From positions 124,001 through 188,000 of the forward strand of contig CAWFRG010000001.1 of assembly GCA_963818205.1 (NCBI GenBank): a DNA stretch of 64,000 nt, in the 5' to 3' direction. The notes beneath the pieces are model-generated. The model ran no database searches. It was given only the letters and a program-made list of their open reading frames with translations, and was not told the DNA's origin. Positions 47,076-54,062 of this stretch are shown here, piece by piece. Within the stretch, counting starts at the first letter, position 1; every line of letters starts with the position of its first letter. The position numbers and the translations under genes are program-made. This stretch comes from CAVVYV01 sp963818205 (GTDB taxonomy: Bacteria; Actinomycetota; Thermoleophilia; Solirubrobacterales; 70-9).

Positions 47076-47102
47076 GCGGCCGCCGGCTGAGCCGGCGGCC
47101 GC
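47076..47102 (-). terminator. perfect 12-bp GC hairpin after RTX-like gene
   Basis: GCGGCCGCCGGC at 47076-47087 and GCCGGCGGCCGC at 47091-47102 with a 3-nt loop TGA. It lies 22 nt past the stop of the minus-strand RTX-like gene and before glyA, so it can end that transcript. Without a T-run, but the most stable short hairpin in the window. Confidence 0.6.
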
Positions 47103-47124
47103 TGTGCGCATCCCTGTGTCTCGC

Positions 47125-48081
47125 TTAGAAGACGAACGCCGACAGCTTCGACCCCGGAGGAGCCGTGAAGTCGGTCGTCGTCGTGGTGACCGGCCCCGCG
47201 CCGTCGCGGCCCAGGGAGGTCAGGGTGGCGGCGTCGGAGCCCGCCGTCGGGCAGATCACCTGCTCGACGCCCTTGACCCGGATCGTCACTGCCAGGTTGC
47301 CCGGGGCTCCGAAGAACCGAACCAGGTGCTGGTAGCCGAGGCCGGCCGGAGCCGGAACGATCTCGCAGAGCCCGGTCAGGTTCGGGTTGCGCGGCGGGGT
47401 TCCGCCGAGCGGCGTCGGAACGCCGCGGTCGGACGCGAACACGTGCGGCAGCTGCCCGAAACTGGAGCCGAACAGCTGCGGATTGCTCGAATCCGCCGTT
47501 AGGACGAGGTTGCCGATGACGAGCGTGTCGACCTCGGGCGCGGCCTTCTTGACCTTCTTCTTGCCCTTCTTGCCCTTCTTGCCCTTGGCGCCCGTCGCCG
47601 CCTTCTTGCCCTTCTTCACCTTCTTCACCTTCTTCACCTTCGCGGCCTCGCCGCCGATGAAGGCGTCGGAGCCGTCGCCGGGCGCCCAGATGAATGCGTC
47701 GCTGCCGGCGTTTCCGTAGGCGATGTCGCTGTTGGGCAGCGGCGGGGCGGGCTGTCCGCCCTCGGTGCCGCCAACGATGACGTCGTCGCCGGCGCCGGCC
47801 GTGATCACGTCGGAGCCGAGGCGCCCGACGATCGTGTCCGGCCCGCGGCCGCCGACGAGCTGGTCGCTCTTCTTCAGCGACTGGTCCGGGCCCGGCGGCG
47901 TCGGGATCGGCTGAATCGTCGGGTCCGAGGGCTCGTCGTTGTCGGCCCCGACCAGAACCTGGCCGCCGATCGCGTTCTCGTTGCCCTGAAGGGCGGCGTA
48001 AGCCGTGCCGATCAGGCCGAACGCAACCAGCGCGGTGACCGCCCCGAAGAGCCGTACTCGGTTGGTCTTGATGGATCGCAT
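47125..48081 (-). CDS. secreted RTX-like (calcium-binding repeat) protein
   Basis: 318 residues. Signal peptide VRLFGAVTALVAFGLIGTAYA. Residues 75-105 contain nonapeptide-type calcium repeats (LVGGRGPDTIVGRLGSDVIT, then AGAGDDVIVGG), with another GNAGSDAFIWAPGDGSDAFI further on. Then comes an unusual Lys block (KVKKVKKVKKGKKA, GKKGKKGKKKVKK) and a beta-rich C-terminal domain ending SAFVF. AAGGAGGT lies 6 nt before the ATG, the strongest ribosome-binding site seen here. Role unknown; probably a cell-surface or extracellular polyanion-binding protein. Divergent from the anti-sigma gene. Confidence 0.8.
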   Translation of the reverse strand: MRSIKTNRVRLFGAVTALVAFGLIGTAYAALQGNENAIGGQVLVGADNDEPSDPTIQPIPTPPGPDQSLKKSDQLVGGRGPDTIVGRLGSDVITAGAGDDVIVGGTEGGQPAPPLPNSDIAYGNAGSDAFIWAPGDGSDAFIGGEAAKVKKVKKVKKGKKAATGAKGKKGKKGKKKVKKAAPEVDTLVIGNLVLTADSSNPQLFGSSFGQLPHVFASDRGVPTPLGGTPPRNPNLTGLCEIVPAPAGLGYQHLVRFFGAPGNLAVTIRVKGVEQVICPTAGSDAATLTSLGRDGAGPVTTTTTDFTAPPGSKLSAFVF

Positions 48082-48189
48082 TCCAGTACCTCCTTGGTCG
48101 ATTGCACCCCCAAGGACGGCCGCGGCCGCGATTTATTCCGCCCGATTGCTGGAATAGTTGGCGCCACGCAGCGTCTGTTGAAGTAGGCC

Positions 48190-48981
48190 ATGACCGACCC
48201 CAGATCCGGCAACGACGAGCTCGACGAGCGCACCAGCCGCGAGCTGACGCAGCTCGCCGACGGCACCCTGAGTGGCGCCAAGCGCACCGCCCTCGAGGAG
48301 CGGGTCCGGTCCTCGCCCGAGCTCGCGGCGGCGCTCGAGCGCCAGCGGTCCGCGGTCGCCGCGCTTCGCGGCCTCGATCTGCCGGCCCCCTCCGGACTGC
48401 GGGCCCGGATCGAGGGCGAGCGCGAGCGGCCCAGCGCCCCGATACGGCGCCGGCGCCTCTCGATCGCCGGCGGGCTCGCGGTCGCCGCGGCGGCTGCCAC
48501 CCTCCTCGCCGTTCTCGTCCTGCCCACGAGCTCGGGCGGCCCAACCGTGGTCGAGGCCGCCCAGCTCTCCGACCGCCCGGCCACCCAGGCGTCTGTGCCC
48601 GTCGATCCGTCGAACCCGAAGCTCCTCGCGGCCTCCGGCGACGGCGTCCCATTCCCGAACCTCGAGGGTGAGTTCGGCTGGCGCGAGGCAGGTGCCCGCA
48701 GCGACGAGCTCGACGGCCGTCAAGCGAAGACCGTCTTCTTCGAGCGCGGTGGCAAGCGGATCGGCTACACGATCATCTCGGGCAAGGCGATCGACCCCCC
48801 GGATGGCGCGACGAAGACCGAGCTGAACGGCGTCGCCCTCGCCTCCACCAGCGACGGCCCGAAGCGGATCGTCACCTGGCTGCGCGAGGGGCGAACCTGC
48901 GTGATGTCCGGCAATGGGGTGAGCACCGCGGAGCTGCTCGAGCTCGCCTCGTGGAAGGGCGAAGGGTCGGTCCCGTTCTGA
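48190..48981 (+). CDS. putative anti-sigma factor (single membrane helix)
   Basis: 263 residues. The cytoplasmic part is LTQLADGTLSGAKRTALEERV with SPELAAALERQRSAVAAL, an anti-sigma-like helical domain (here without the zinc Cys pair). One membrane helix SIAGGLAVAAAAATLLAVLV is at about residues 95-115, followed by an extracytoplasmic domain with FPNLEGEFGWREAGARSDEL and FERGGKRIGYTIISG. It should hold the sigma factor encoded next until a surface signal releases it. The 3' end overlaps the sigma gene, and the anti-sigma gene comes first, the reverse of the usual order. Confidence 0.75.
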   Translation: MTDPRSGNDELDERTSRELTQLADGTLSGAKRTALEERVRSSPELAAALERQRSAVAALRGLDLPAPSGLRARIEGERERPSAPIRRRRLSIAGGLAVAAAAATLLAVLVLPTSSGGPTVVEAAQLSDRPATQASVPVDPSNPKLLAASGDGVPFPNLEGEFGWREAGARSDELDGRQAKTVFFERGGKRIGYTIISGKAIDPPDGATKTELNGVALASTSDGPKRIVTWLREGRTCVMSGNGVSTAELLELASWKGEGSVPF

Positions 48982-49499
48982 TCTCGCTTTTCGTCCAGGG
49001 GGAGGTGCGGGAGCTCGACCCGGAGGCCGCGGGGGATCACATCGACGCACTCTTCCGGGCGGCGTGGGCGATGAGCGGCTCGCGGCAGATCGCCGAGGAT
49101 CTTGTTCAGGAGACCTACGTGAAGGTGCTCTCACGCCCCCGCCTCCTGCGGCGCGATGACGACCTCGGCTACCTGGTCAAGGCGCTGCGCAACATCTGGT
49201 ACAGCCACCTGCGCAAGGAGCGGGTGCGCCGCGAGGTGACCGACCCGGGCTCGCAACCGCCGGAGGACTTCCCCGCGCGAAGCTCGCGCGACGACCCGCA
49301 GGCCGCGCTCGAGGCCACCGAGGTCCTCGAGGCGCTGGCGGCACTACCCGAGCCCTACAGGGAAACGCTGGCCGCCGTGGACGTGGCGGGCCTCAGCTAC
49401 GCGGAAGCGGCGCGGGCGCTGGGGGTGCGGCAGGGCACCGTGATGAGCCGCCTGCACCGAGGCCGCGACCAGCTCGCCCGCGGCCTTCAGCCTGGATAG
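48951..49499 (+). CDS. ECF-type RNA polymerase sigma factor
   Basis: 182 residues from GTG 48951, or about 164 from a GTG at 49005. Sigma region 2 is ALFRAAWAMSGSRQIAEDLV with QETYVKVL and YLVKALRNIWYSHLRKER; region 4 is ALAALPEPYRETLAAVDVAG with LSYAEAARALGVRQGTVMSR (helix-turn-helix) and LHRGRDQLA. It directs RNA polymerase to a small regulon. It overlaps the end of the anti-sigma gene by at most 31 nt, so translation is coupled. The regulated genes may include the RTX-like or the R2-like gene, but no promoter match was confirmed. Confidence 0.9.
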   Translation: MEGRRVGPVLISLFVQGEVRELDPEAAGDHIDALFRAAWAMSGSRQIAEDLVQETYVKVLSRPRLLRRDDDLGYLVKALRNIWYSHLRKERVRREVTDPGSQPPEDFPARSSRDDPQAALEATEVLEALAALPEPYRETLAAVDVAGLSYAEAARALGVRQGTVMSRLHRGRDQLARGLQPG

Positions 49500-49511
49500 G
49501 CCGCGGGCAGT

Positions 49512-49569
49512 TTGCCTATTTATTGAACGTGTGATAAGTATTGCGCCCCCACCACTAACGGGTTGCTCC
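49512..49569 (+). promoter_or_regulatory. AT-rich promoter region and ACGGGTTGCTCC repeat before R2-like gene
   Basis: TTGCCT at 49512-49517 and TAAGTA at 49535-49540 with a 17-nt spacer make a weak sigma-70-like promoter inside an unusually AT-rich patch (ATTTATTGAACGTGTGATAA). At 49557-49569 AACGGGTTGCTCC is the complement of the GGAGCAACCCGTT motif, and it can pair with GGAGCGC a few bases later. Confidence 0.4.
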
Positions 49570-49601
49570 TGGTGGAGCGCTCGCACTACCGAGGAGGAGA
49601 G

Positions 49602-50577
49602 ATGAATCCGGAAACCGCGACCGAGCCCGAGGAGGAGCTCCACACCGAGGACGAGGCGCTCTCCGTCCTCATGGACGCCGACATCGACAAGGTGATGTCG
49701 GGGCTGGACAAGATCGTCGAGGCGGCGCCGTCGTACGAGAAGCTGTTCATGCGCTGGCAGCGCCAGCACTGGTCGACCGAGGACTTCGACTTCACCGAGG
49801 ACGCCAAGCAGTGGGCCGACCCGAAGATGTTCACGGACGAAGAGCGGGAGTTCCTCAAGTTCGGCTTCTCCGAGTTCTTCCTCGGCGAGGAGCGGGTGAC
49901 GGTGGAGCTGCTGCCGTTCGCGCTCGCGGCGCCCACGCACGAGGCTCAGGTGTTCCTGACCACCCAGATCTCCGACGAGGCCAAGCACGTCGTCTTCTGG
50001 AACGGCTTCTACCGCGAGGTCTTCGGGGTCGAGGCCGCCGGTCTCGGCGAGATGATCGACAAGCAGCGCTACGTGGTCAACAAGGACTGGGAGACCCTGT
50101 TCAACGGGATCCTCCACGAATGCGCCGAGCGGCTGCGGAAGGACCCGAGCAACTTCCCGGCTCTCGTTCGCGGCGTGACCGTGTACATGATCGTGATCGA
50201 GGGGATGCTCGCCCTGACCGCGGCGCGGTTCATGATCAAGTCGCTGAAGGAGCGCGGCTGGTTCCCGGGCTTCACCGCCGGGTTCACGGCCGTGAACCGG
50301 GACGAGTCGCGGCACGTCGGGCTTCGGGGTGAAGTTCCTCGCCGACGCGATCAAGGCCGATAAGGCGAACGCGAGGATCGTCGAGGACACGCTGAAGGAG
50401 TGCCTGCCCGTCGCCCCGCTGGTGTTCGTTCCGCCGTGGGTGGACGACCCGTACGACTTCCAGACGCCCTTCTACCACTCGAAGGAGATCTTCGAGTACG
50501 CGGCTCGCTCGCTATCGAAGAAGCTGGCCGCGATGGGCCTCGATCCGTCGATGCTGGCGGCGGGCGCCGCGGCATGA
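49602..50577 (+). CDS. R2-like di-metal ferritin-fold protein (ribonucleotide reductase beta / R2lox type), frame broken once
   Basis: From ATG 49602 behind GAGGAGGAGA. Metal-ligand motifs of R2 proteins are FFLGEERVTVELLPF (Glu), ISDEAKHVVFWNGFYREV (ExxH), VYMIVIEGMLALTA (Glu) and VNRDESRHVGF (ExxH). Near 50326 one extra G breaks the frame; GVKFLADAIKADKANARIVE follows one frame over, ending at the TGA at 50577. Span three times 325 plus 1. No large reductase subunit is nearby, which favours an oxidase-like R2lox or related role over nucleotide reduction. The stop overlaps the TetR start (ATGA). Confidence 0.88.
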
Positions 50578-51233
50578 CCAAGGATGGAGGAGCGCTCGCC
50601 GGCCGGACGCCGGCGAGCGCCCCGACCGCTAACGGGGCGCGCCGAGGAAGGCCCTCGACCGGGGCCAGGGAGCGGATCCTCGACGCCGCGATCGAGGTGC
50701 TGAAGGCCGAGGGCTACGCCGGGCTGACGATCGCCAAGGTTGCCGCCCGGGCCGGGGAGTCGAAGCCACTGATCGCCTACCACTTCGGCTCCAAGCAGGG
50801 ATTGGTTCAGGCGAGCGGGCGAGCGGTCGCGGAGCTGATCACCGCCGAGGCCCTCGCCGCGGTCGAGGGAGCGACCACCGTCGAGGAGGTGATCCGGGGC
50901 GCGGCCGAGGGGATCGAGAGATTGCTCGACCGGGACGAGCGGCTCGCCCGCCTCTACTTCGACCTCGCCGCGGTCTCGGTCGTTGACCCGGAGATCCGGC
51001 GCACGATCACGGAGGTCAACGACGGCTGGCGCAAGGTGTTCGTCGAGCTGTTCGGAAACGCGGCCGACGGACCGTCCCCGGCGGGAGCGCGGGCGCTGGC
51101 GCTGATGGTAAATGCCGGCATCCAGGGCCTCGCGCTGGAGCGGATCGAGCGCGGTCCGACGCCGGACCTGAAGCGAGCCCGCGACCTGTTCATTCGCAGT
51201 GCGGTGGCCGCCGCCTCGGCCGAGCGGTCCTAG
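50574..51233 (+). CDS. TetR-family transcriptional regulator
   Basis: 219 residues. N-terminal helix-turn-helix: RERILDAAIEVLKAEGYAGL, then TIAKVAARAGESKPLIAYHF and GSKQGLVQA. The C-terminal ligand domain is helical (ITAEALAAVEGATTVEEVIR and on). The start is ATGA-overlapped with the R2-like gene, so the regulator is translated from the same message and may repress that operon in response to a substrate of the R2-like protein. Operator not identified. Followed by an NTF2-like gene after 22 nt. Confidence 0.92.
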   Translation: MTKDGGALAGRTPASAPTANGARRGRPSTGARERILDAAIEVLKAEGYAGLTIAKVAARAGESKPLIAYHFGSKQGLVQASGRAVAELITAEALAAVEGATTVEEVIRGAAEGIERLLDRDERLARLYFDLAAVSVVDPEIRRTITEVNDGWRKVFVELFGNAADGPSPAGARALALMVNAGIQGLALERIERGPTPDLKRARDLFIRSAVAAASAERS

Positions 51234-51255
51234 AGAGCTCTACGCTTGGGCGGCG

Positions 51256-51657
51256 GTGCCGGGCGAGAACGTCGAGATCGTCAAGCGGGCGTTCGAGGCT
51301 TTCGAGCAGAGCGGGGTCGAGGGTCTGCTCGAGTTCATCCACGAGGACTTCGAGGGGACCACGCCGCCGGGACTCGCCTCCGAGCCGGACACCTACCGGG
51401 GCCACGAAGGGGTCCACCGCTACTTCGACTCCTTCTACGAGGTCATGGACGACATCCGCTGGGAGGCCCACGCCTACCACGCGGTCGGCGACAAGGTCGT
51501 GGTCGAGTTCACGCTCTATGCCCGCGGCAAGAGCACCGGCCTCGAGTTCGGCCAGCCCGCGGTCCAGGTGTGGACGCTTCGCGACGGCAAGGGCATCGGC
51601 CTCGAGCTCTACCCCACCCTCGAGGAGGCACTCGCGGCCACCGGCGACGACGCCTGA
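51256..51657 (+). CDS. NTF2/SnoaL-like protein
   Basis: 133 residues from GTG 51256: PGENVEIVKRAFEAFEQSGV, LLEFIHEDFEG, YRGHEGVHRYFDSFYEVMDD, strands VVVEFTLYARGKSTG and VQVWTLRDGKGIGLELY, ending TLEEALAATGDDA. The body is close to the trio at 11.9-13.1 kb, but it lacks the standard LEAAGLRE end, the hairpins and the A-type leader. So the paralog in the core genome is not tied to the repeat. Reaction unknown. It follows the TetR gene closely and may belong to its operon. Confidence 0.87.
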   Translation: MPGENVEIVKRAFEAFEQSGVEGLLEFIHEDFEGTTPPGLASEPDTYRGHEGVHRYFDSFYEVMDDIRWEAHAYHAVGDKVVVEFTLYARGKSTGLEFGQPAVQVWTLRDGKGIGLELYPTLEEALAATGDDA

Positions 51658-51660
51658 TCG

Positions 51661-52266
51661 CTAGCTCGTTTGCCGCTGCGGCTTGTAGCGGACCTTCAGC
51701 TTCCAGCAGTTGAGTACGCCCGGATTGCCCGCGGTGCCGTCGATATTTCCCGGAAACGAGTCCAGCAACTCCAGCGTCCATCTGCCGTGAAGCTGTCCGC
51801 CGTTGAGCCCGTTCAGGGACGTCGAGGGCACGAATGACCCAAGGAACGGAGGGAGGCCTTGGAAGATCGAGGTAGTCGCCTGGCTGTCGAACACGGTTGG
51901 CACCCCGGCGCAGCTGGCTGGCCCGGCGCCGAAGTCGGCGCCCTTCGGGTCGTTCCGGAAGGCGTGCTCCTTCAGCCGCGCACCTTTGAAGGTCGGGCCT
52001 TGGACCAGGATCTCGAGATCGCGGTCATCCGGGATGGTGACCCGGACGGCCACGTTCACGTCCCTGACCCTGCCTCTGGGTTTCACCTGAATCGAGGAGG
52101 TGATCGGGAAGGCCTGGATCCCGACCGGCTCAGGAATCTGACGATTGATGTTCCCGCTGGAGAACGTCTTCGTCTTCAACTTGGTGCTCGCGCCCGCGAC
52201 AGCCGCGGGCACGCAGACCACGGCCACCGCAAGGCCCACCCCGAGAAAGCTCGCCCTTCCGGGCAT
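51661..52266 (-). CDS. secreted protein with proprotein-convertase P-domain-like fold
   Basis: 201 residues. Signal peptide FLGVGLAVAVVCVPAAVAGA. The rest resembles a P/Homo-B domain: GRVRDVNVAVRVTIPDDRDL with EILVQGPTF, ATTSIFQGLPPFLGSFVPST, LNGGQLHGRWTLELLDSFPG and GVLNCWKLKVRY. The pattern VxVxIxHxxxxDLxxxLxxP...G.W.L.V.D...D.G.L..W.L is typical, and two Cys (PASCAGVP and LNCWKL) could pair. No protease domain is attached, so probably an extracellular binding module. Ribosome-binding AGGAGGGG precedes the ATG. Convergent with the NTF2-like gene. Confidence 0.75.
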   Translation of the reverse strand: MPGRASFLGVGLAVAVVCVPAAVAGASTKLKTKTFSSGNINRQIPEPVGIQAFPITSSIQVKPRGRVRDVNVAVRVTIPDDRDLEILVQGPTFKGARLKEHAFRNDPKGADFGAGPASCAGVPTVFDSQATTSIFQGLPPFLGSFVPSTSLNGLNGGQLHGRWTLELLDSFPGNIDGTAGNPGVLNCWKLKVRYKPQRQTS

Positions 52267-52291
52267 TCATCCCCTCCTGTTGACCGCGGGA

Positions 52292-52927
52292 TTATCCCAC
52301 CGCCGACAAAAGCCGATCGACCTCCTCGGCCGGCATCTCTCCCGCCCTCAGGATCCGCCAGCTGCCTCCCGAATCGATCTCGGCGACGTCGACCACGGTC
52401 GAGGGCGAGCCCGCCAGCCCTCCCCCGTCGATCGCCAGATCGGCCGCCTCGACGATCTCCCCGTCGATCTGCTCGAACGCCGATGGCGCCGGGTAGCCGC
52501 TCGAGTTGGCGGAAGTCTGAAGGACCGGAAGCGGCATTCCCGCCAGCGGGCCCTCGATCAGGCGGACGCCGAGCCGCCCCGGGTCCTCGCGGGAGGCGAG
52601 CGGGTAGCGGCGCTCGGGGTTGGCGACGACCAGGGTGACCGGGCCCGGCAGCAGCGCCCCCACCGCCTCCAGAGTCCGAGGACCGAGGCCCGCGAGCAGC
52701 TCCCGCATCGCCAGCGGCGCGAAGTACATCACCGCGGAGGGCTTCCCCTCGTCCCGCCCCTTGATCCGGTGGATCCGTTTCATCCCCGCCTCGCTGAGCG
52801 GGTCGCAGGCGAGCCCGTAAAGGGTGTCGGCGGGAAAGATCGCCACTCCCCCGTCCCGGATGCATTCCTCGAGAGCGATCCGGGCGGCGTCGGCGCCGTC
52901 CTTCTCGACCGAGACCACCTCGGTCAC
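52292..52927 (-). CDS. tsaC: L-threonylcarbamoyladenylate synthase (Sua5/YwlC/YrdC)
   Basis: 211 residues from GTG 52927, which overlaps the prmC stop (GTGA). It makes threonylcarbamoyl-AMP for the t6A modification of tRNAs reading ANN codons. Motifs are GGVAIFPADTLYGLACDPLS, KRIHRIKGRDEGKPSAVM (the KxRxxxKP nucleotide/carbonate site), LGVRLIEGPLAGMPLPVLQT and SANSSGYPAP. The short form without the Sua5 C-terminal domain. The order prfA-prmC-tsaC is widespread in bacteria. Confidence 0.94.
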   Translation of the reverse strand: MTEVVSVEKDGADAARIALEECIRDGGVAIFPADTLYGLACDPLSEAGMKRIHRIKGRDEGKPSAVMYFAPLAMRELLAGLGPRTLEAVGALLPGPVTLVVANPERRYPLASREDPGRLGVRLIEGPLAGMPLPVLQTSANSSGYPAPSAFEQIDGEIVEAADLAIDGGGLAGSPSTVVDVAEIDSGGSWRILRAGEMPAEEVDRLLSAVG

Positions 52928-53784
52928 CTCCCCACCACCACCCGCTCGATCCCGGAGAGGTCGGAGCGGGCCTCGACCGCGTCGAACCCGGCCCCGCGAA
53001 CCAGCTCGGTCACCTCGGCCGCCTGGCCCTCCCCGACCTCGAGAGCGATCGCGCCGGGGCGCTCCGGTAGCTCCACCAGCCCGCCGAGCAGCTCCCGGAT
53101 CGCTTCCAGCCCGGTGGGGCCCGGCACCAGCGCCTCGCGCGGCTCGTACTCGCGAATCTCGGGGGAGAGGTCCCTCCATTCGACCTCGGAGACGTAGGGC
53201 AGGTTGGCGACTACCAGGTCATAGAGCGCGGCGCCGTCGGCGCCGTCGGCGGCGGGCAGGGTCCCCGCGCCGCATCGGACCCGCTCGCCGAGCCCCAGGC
53301 GCGCGATATTCGCTCGCGCCACCTGGATCGCCGCGGCCGATGGGTCGGTTGCGTCGACCCGCGCCCGCGGCAGCTCGTCGGCGATCGCGAGCGCGATCGC
53401 ACCCGATCCGGTACCGACGTCCAGCACCCGCCGCGGGTCGAGCGCGAGCGCGACCTCGACCAGCAGCTCGGTCTCGGGCCGCGGGATCAACACCCGCCGG
53501 TCGACCACCAGCTCGATCCGGCGGAAGCCCTTGCGGCCGAGGATGTAGGCGACCGGCTCGCGCCGGACCCTGCGGCGGACCATGGCCGCGAACTCCCGCG
53601 CGGCCCCTGGGGCCAGCGCCGCCTCGGGCTCGGCGGCAAGCTGTGCCCGGTCCCTACCGGTCGCCTCGGCCAGCAGCAGCTCGGCATCAAATCGCGGCGT
53701 CTCTGAGCCCGCCGCGGCAATTGCATCGCTCGAGGCCCCAAGCGCTTCAGAGACCGTGGAGGTCCCAGACGCGCTCACGCCCAA
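52924..53784 (-). CDS. prmC: release factor glutamine methyltransferase
   Basis: 286 residues. It methylates the Gln of GGQ in RF1 and RF2, both present in this window. The N-terminal helical domain has DAELLLAEATGRDRAQL and REPVAYILGRKGFRRIEL; SAM-binding RVLDVGTGSGAIALAIADEL; the substrate motif is VVANLPYVSEVEW, that is NLPY where most PrmC proteins have NPPY. About 280 residues is normal. It is in the prfA-prmC-tsaC order but is separated from prfA by a broken NTF2-like gene, and its ATG at 53784 overlaps that relic's end. Confidence 0.94.
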   Translation of the reverse strand: MGVSASGTSTVSEALGASSDAIAAAGSETPRFDAELLLAEATGRDRAQLAAEPEAALAPGAAREFAAMVRRRVRREPVAYILGRKGFRRIELVVDRRVLIPRPETELLVEVALALDPRRVLDVGTGSGAIALAIADELPRARVDATDPSAAAIQVARANIARLGLGERVRCGAGTLPAADGADGAALYDLVVANLPYVSEVEWRDLSPEIREYEPREALVPGPTGLEAIRELLGGLVELPERPGAIALEVGEGQAAEVTELVRGAGFDAVEARSDLSGIERVVVGR

Positions 53785-54054
53785 CGGCCGTGCTCAAGTC
53801 CGGCTGCCTTGCGGGCCTCGTCCTCGCTCACGAACACCCTGCAGCGGTAGGCCTTGCCGTCGCGGACCTCATAGAGGTGAAAGACCCGCTGCTCAGCTCC
53901 ATCCGCTCGCCCGGCCTCGCCCGCGGAGGATAATTCGTGCGAACACGAGGTTCCCGGCATCGATCAGCTCCTCCGGAATGAACTGGAAGCCCCGCTCGAA
54001 CTCGCTCAGCCATATGCGAATCTCGCGAACGAACTCGACATCGGGGGCCGACAT
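53775..54054 (-). pseudogene. shortened and frame-broken NTF2/SnoaL-like gene
   Basis: ATG 54054 gives MSAPDVEFVREIRIWLSEFE, then FIPEELIDAGNLVFARIILR and GRGRASG; one frame over, GAEQRVFHLYEVRDGKAYRC continues with VSEDEARKAAGLEHGRWA. Both parts match the family, and the span is three times 93 plus 1. With one base removed the protein would be about 92 residues against about 133 for relatives; the segment between the first helix and the central strands is missing. So it is internally deleted as well. It sits between prfA and prmC. Confidence 0.6.
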
Positions 54055-54062
54055 CGGGCAGG

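Noticed and set aside
47560..47640. Tandem short repeats in the RTX-like gene as a CRISPR or VNTR locus
   Set aside because: They are in-frame Lys/Gly codons within a coding sequence with a signal peptide and ribosome-binding site.
48978..49000. CGCTTTTCGTCCAGG right after the anti-sigma stop, resembling the left half of hairpin B
   Set aside because: The right arm AAAGC is missing, there is no hairpin A, and the bases are within the sigma-factor coding frame; a 13-nt chance match is acceptable.
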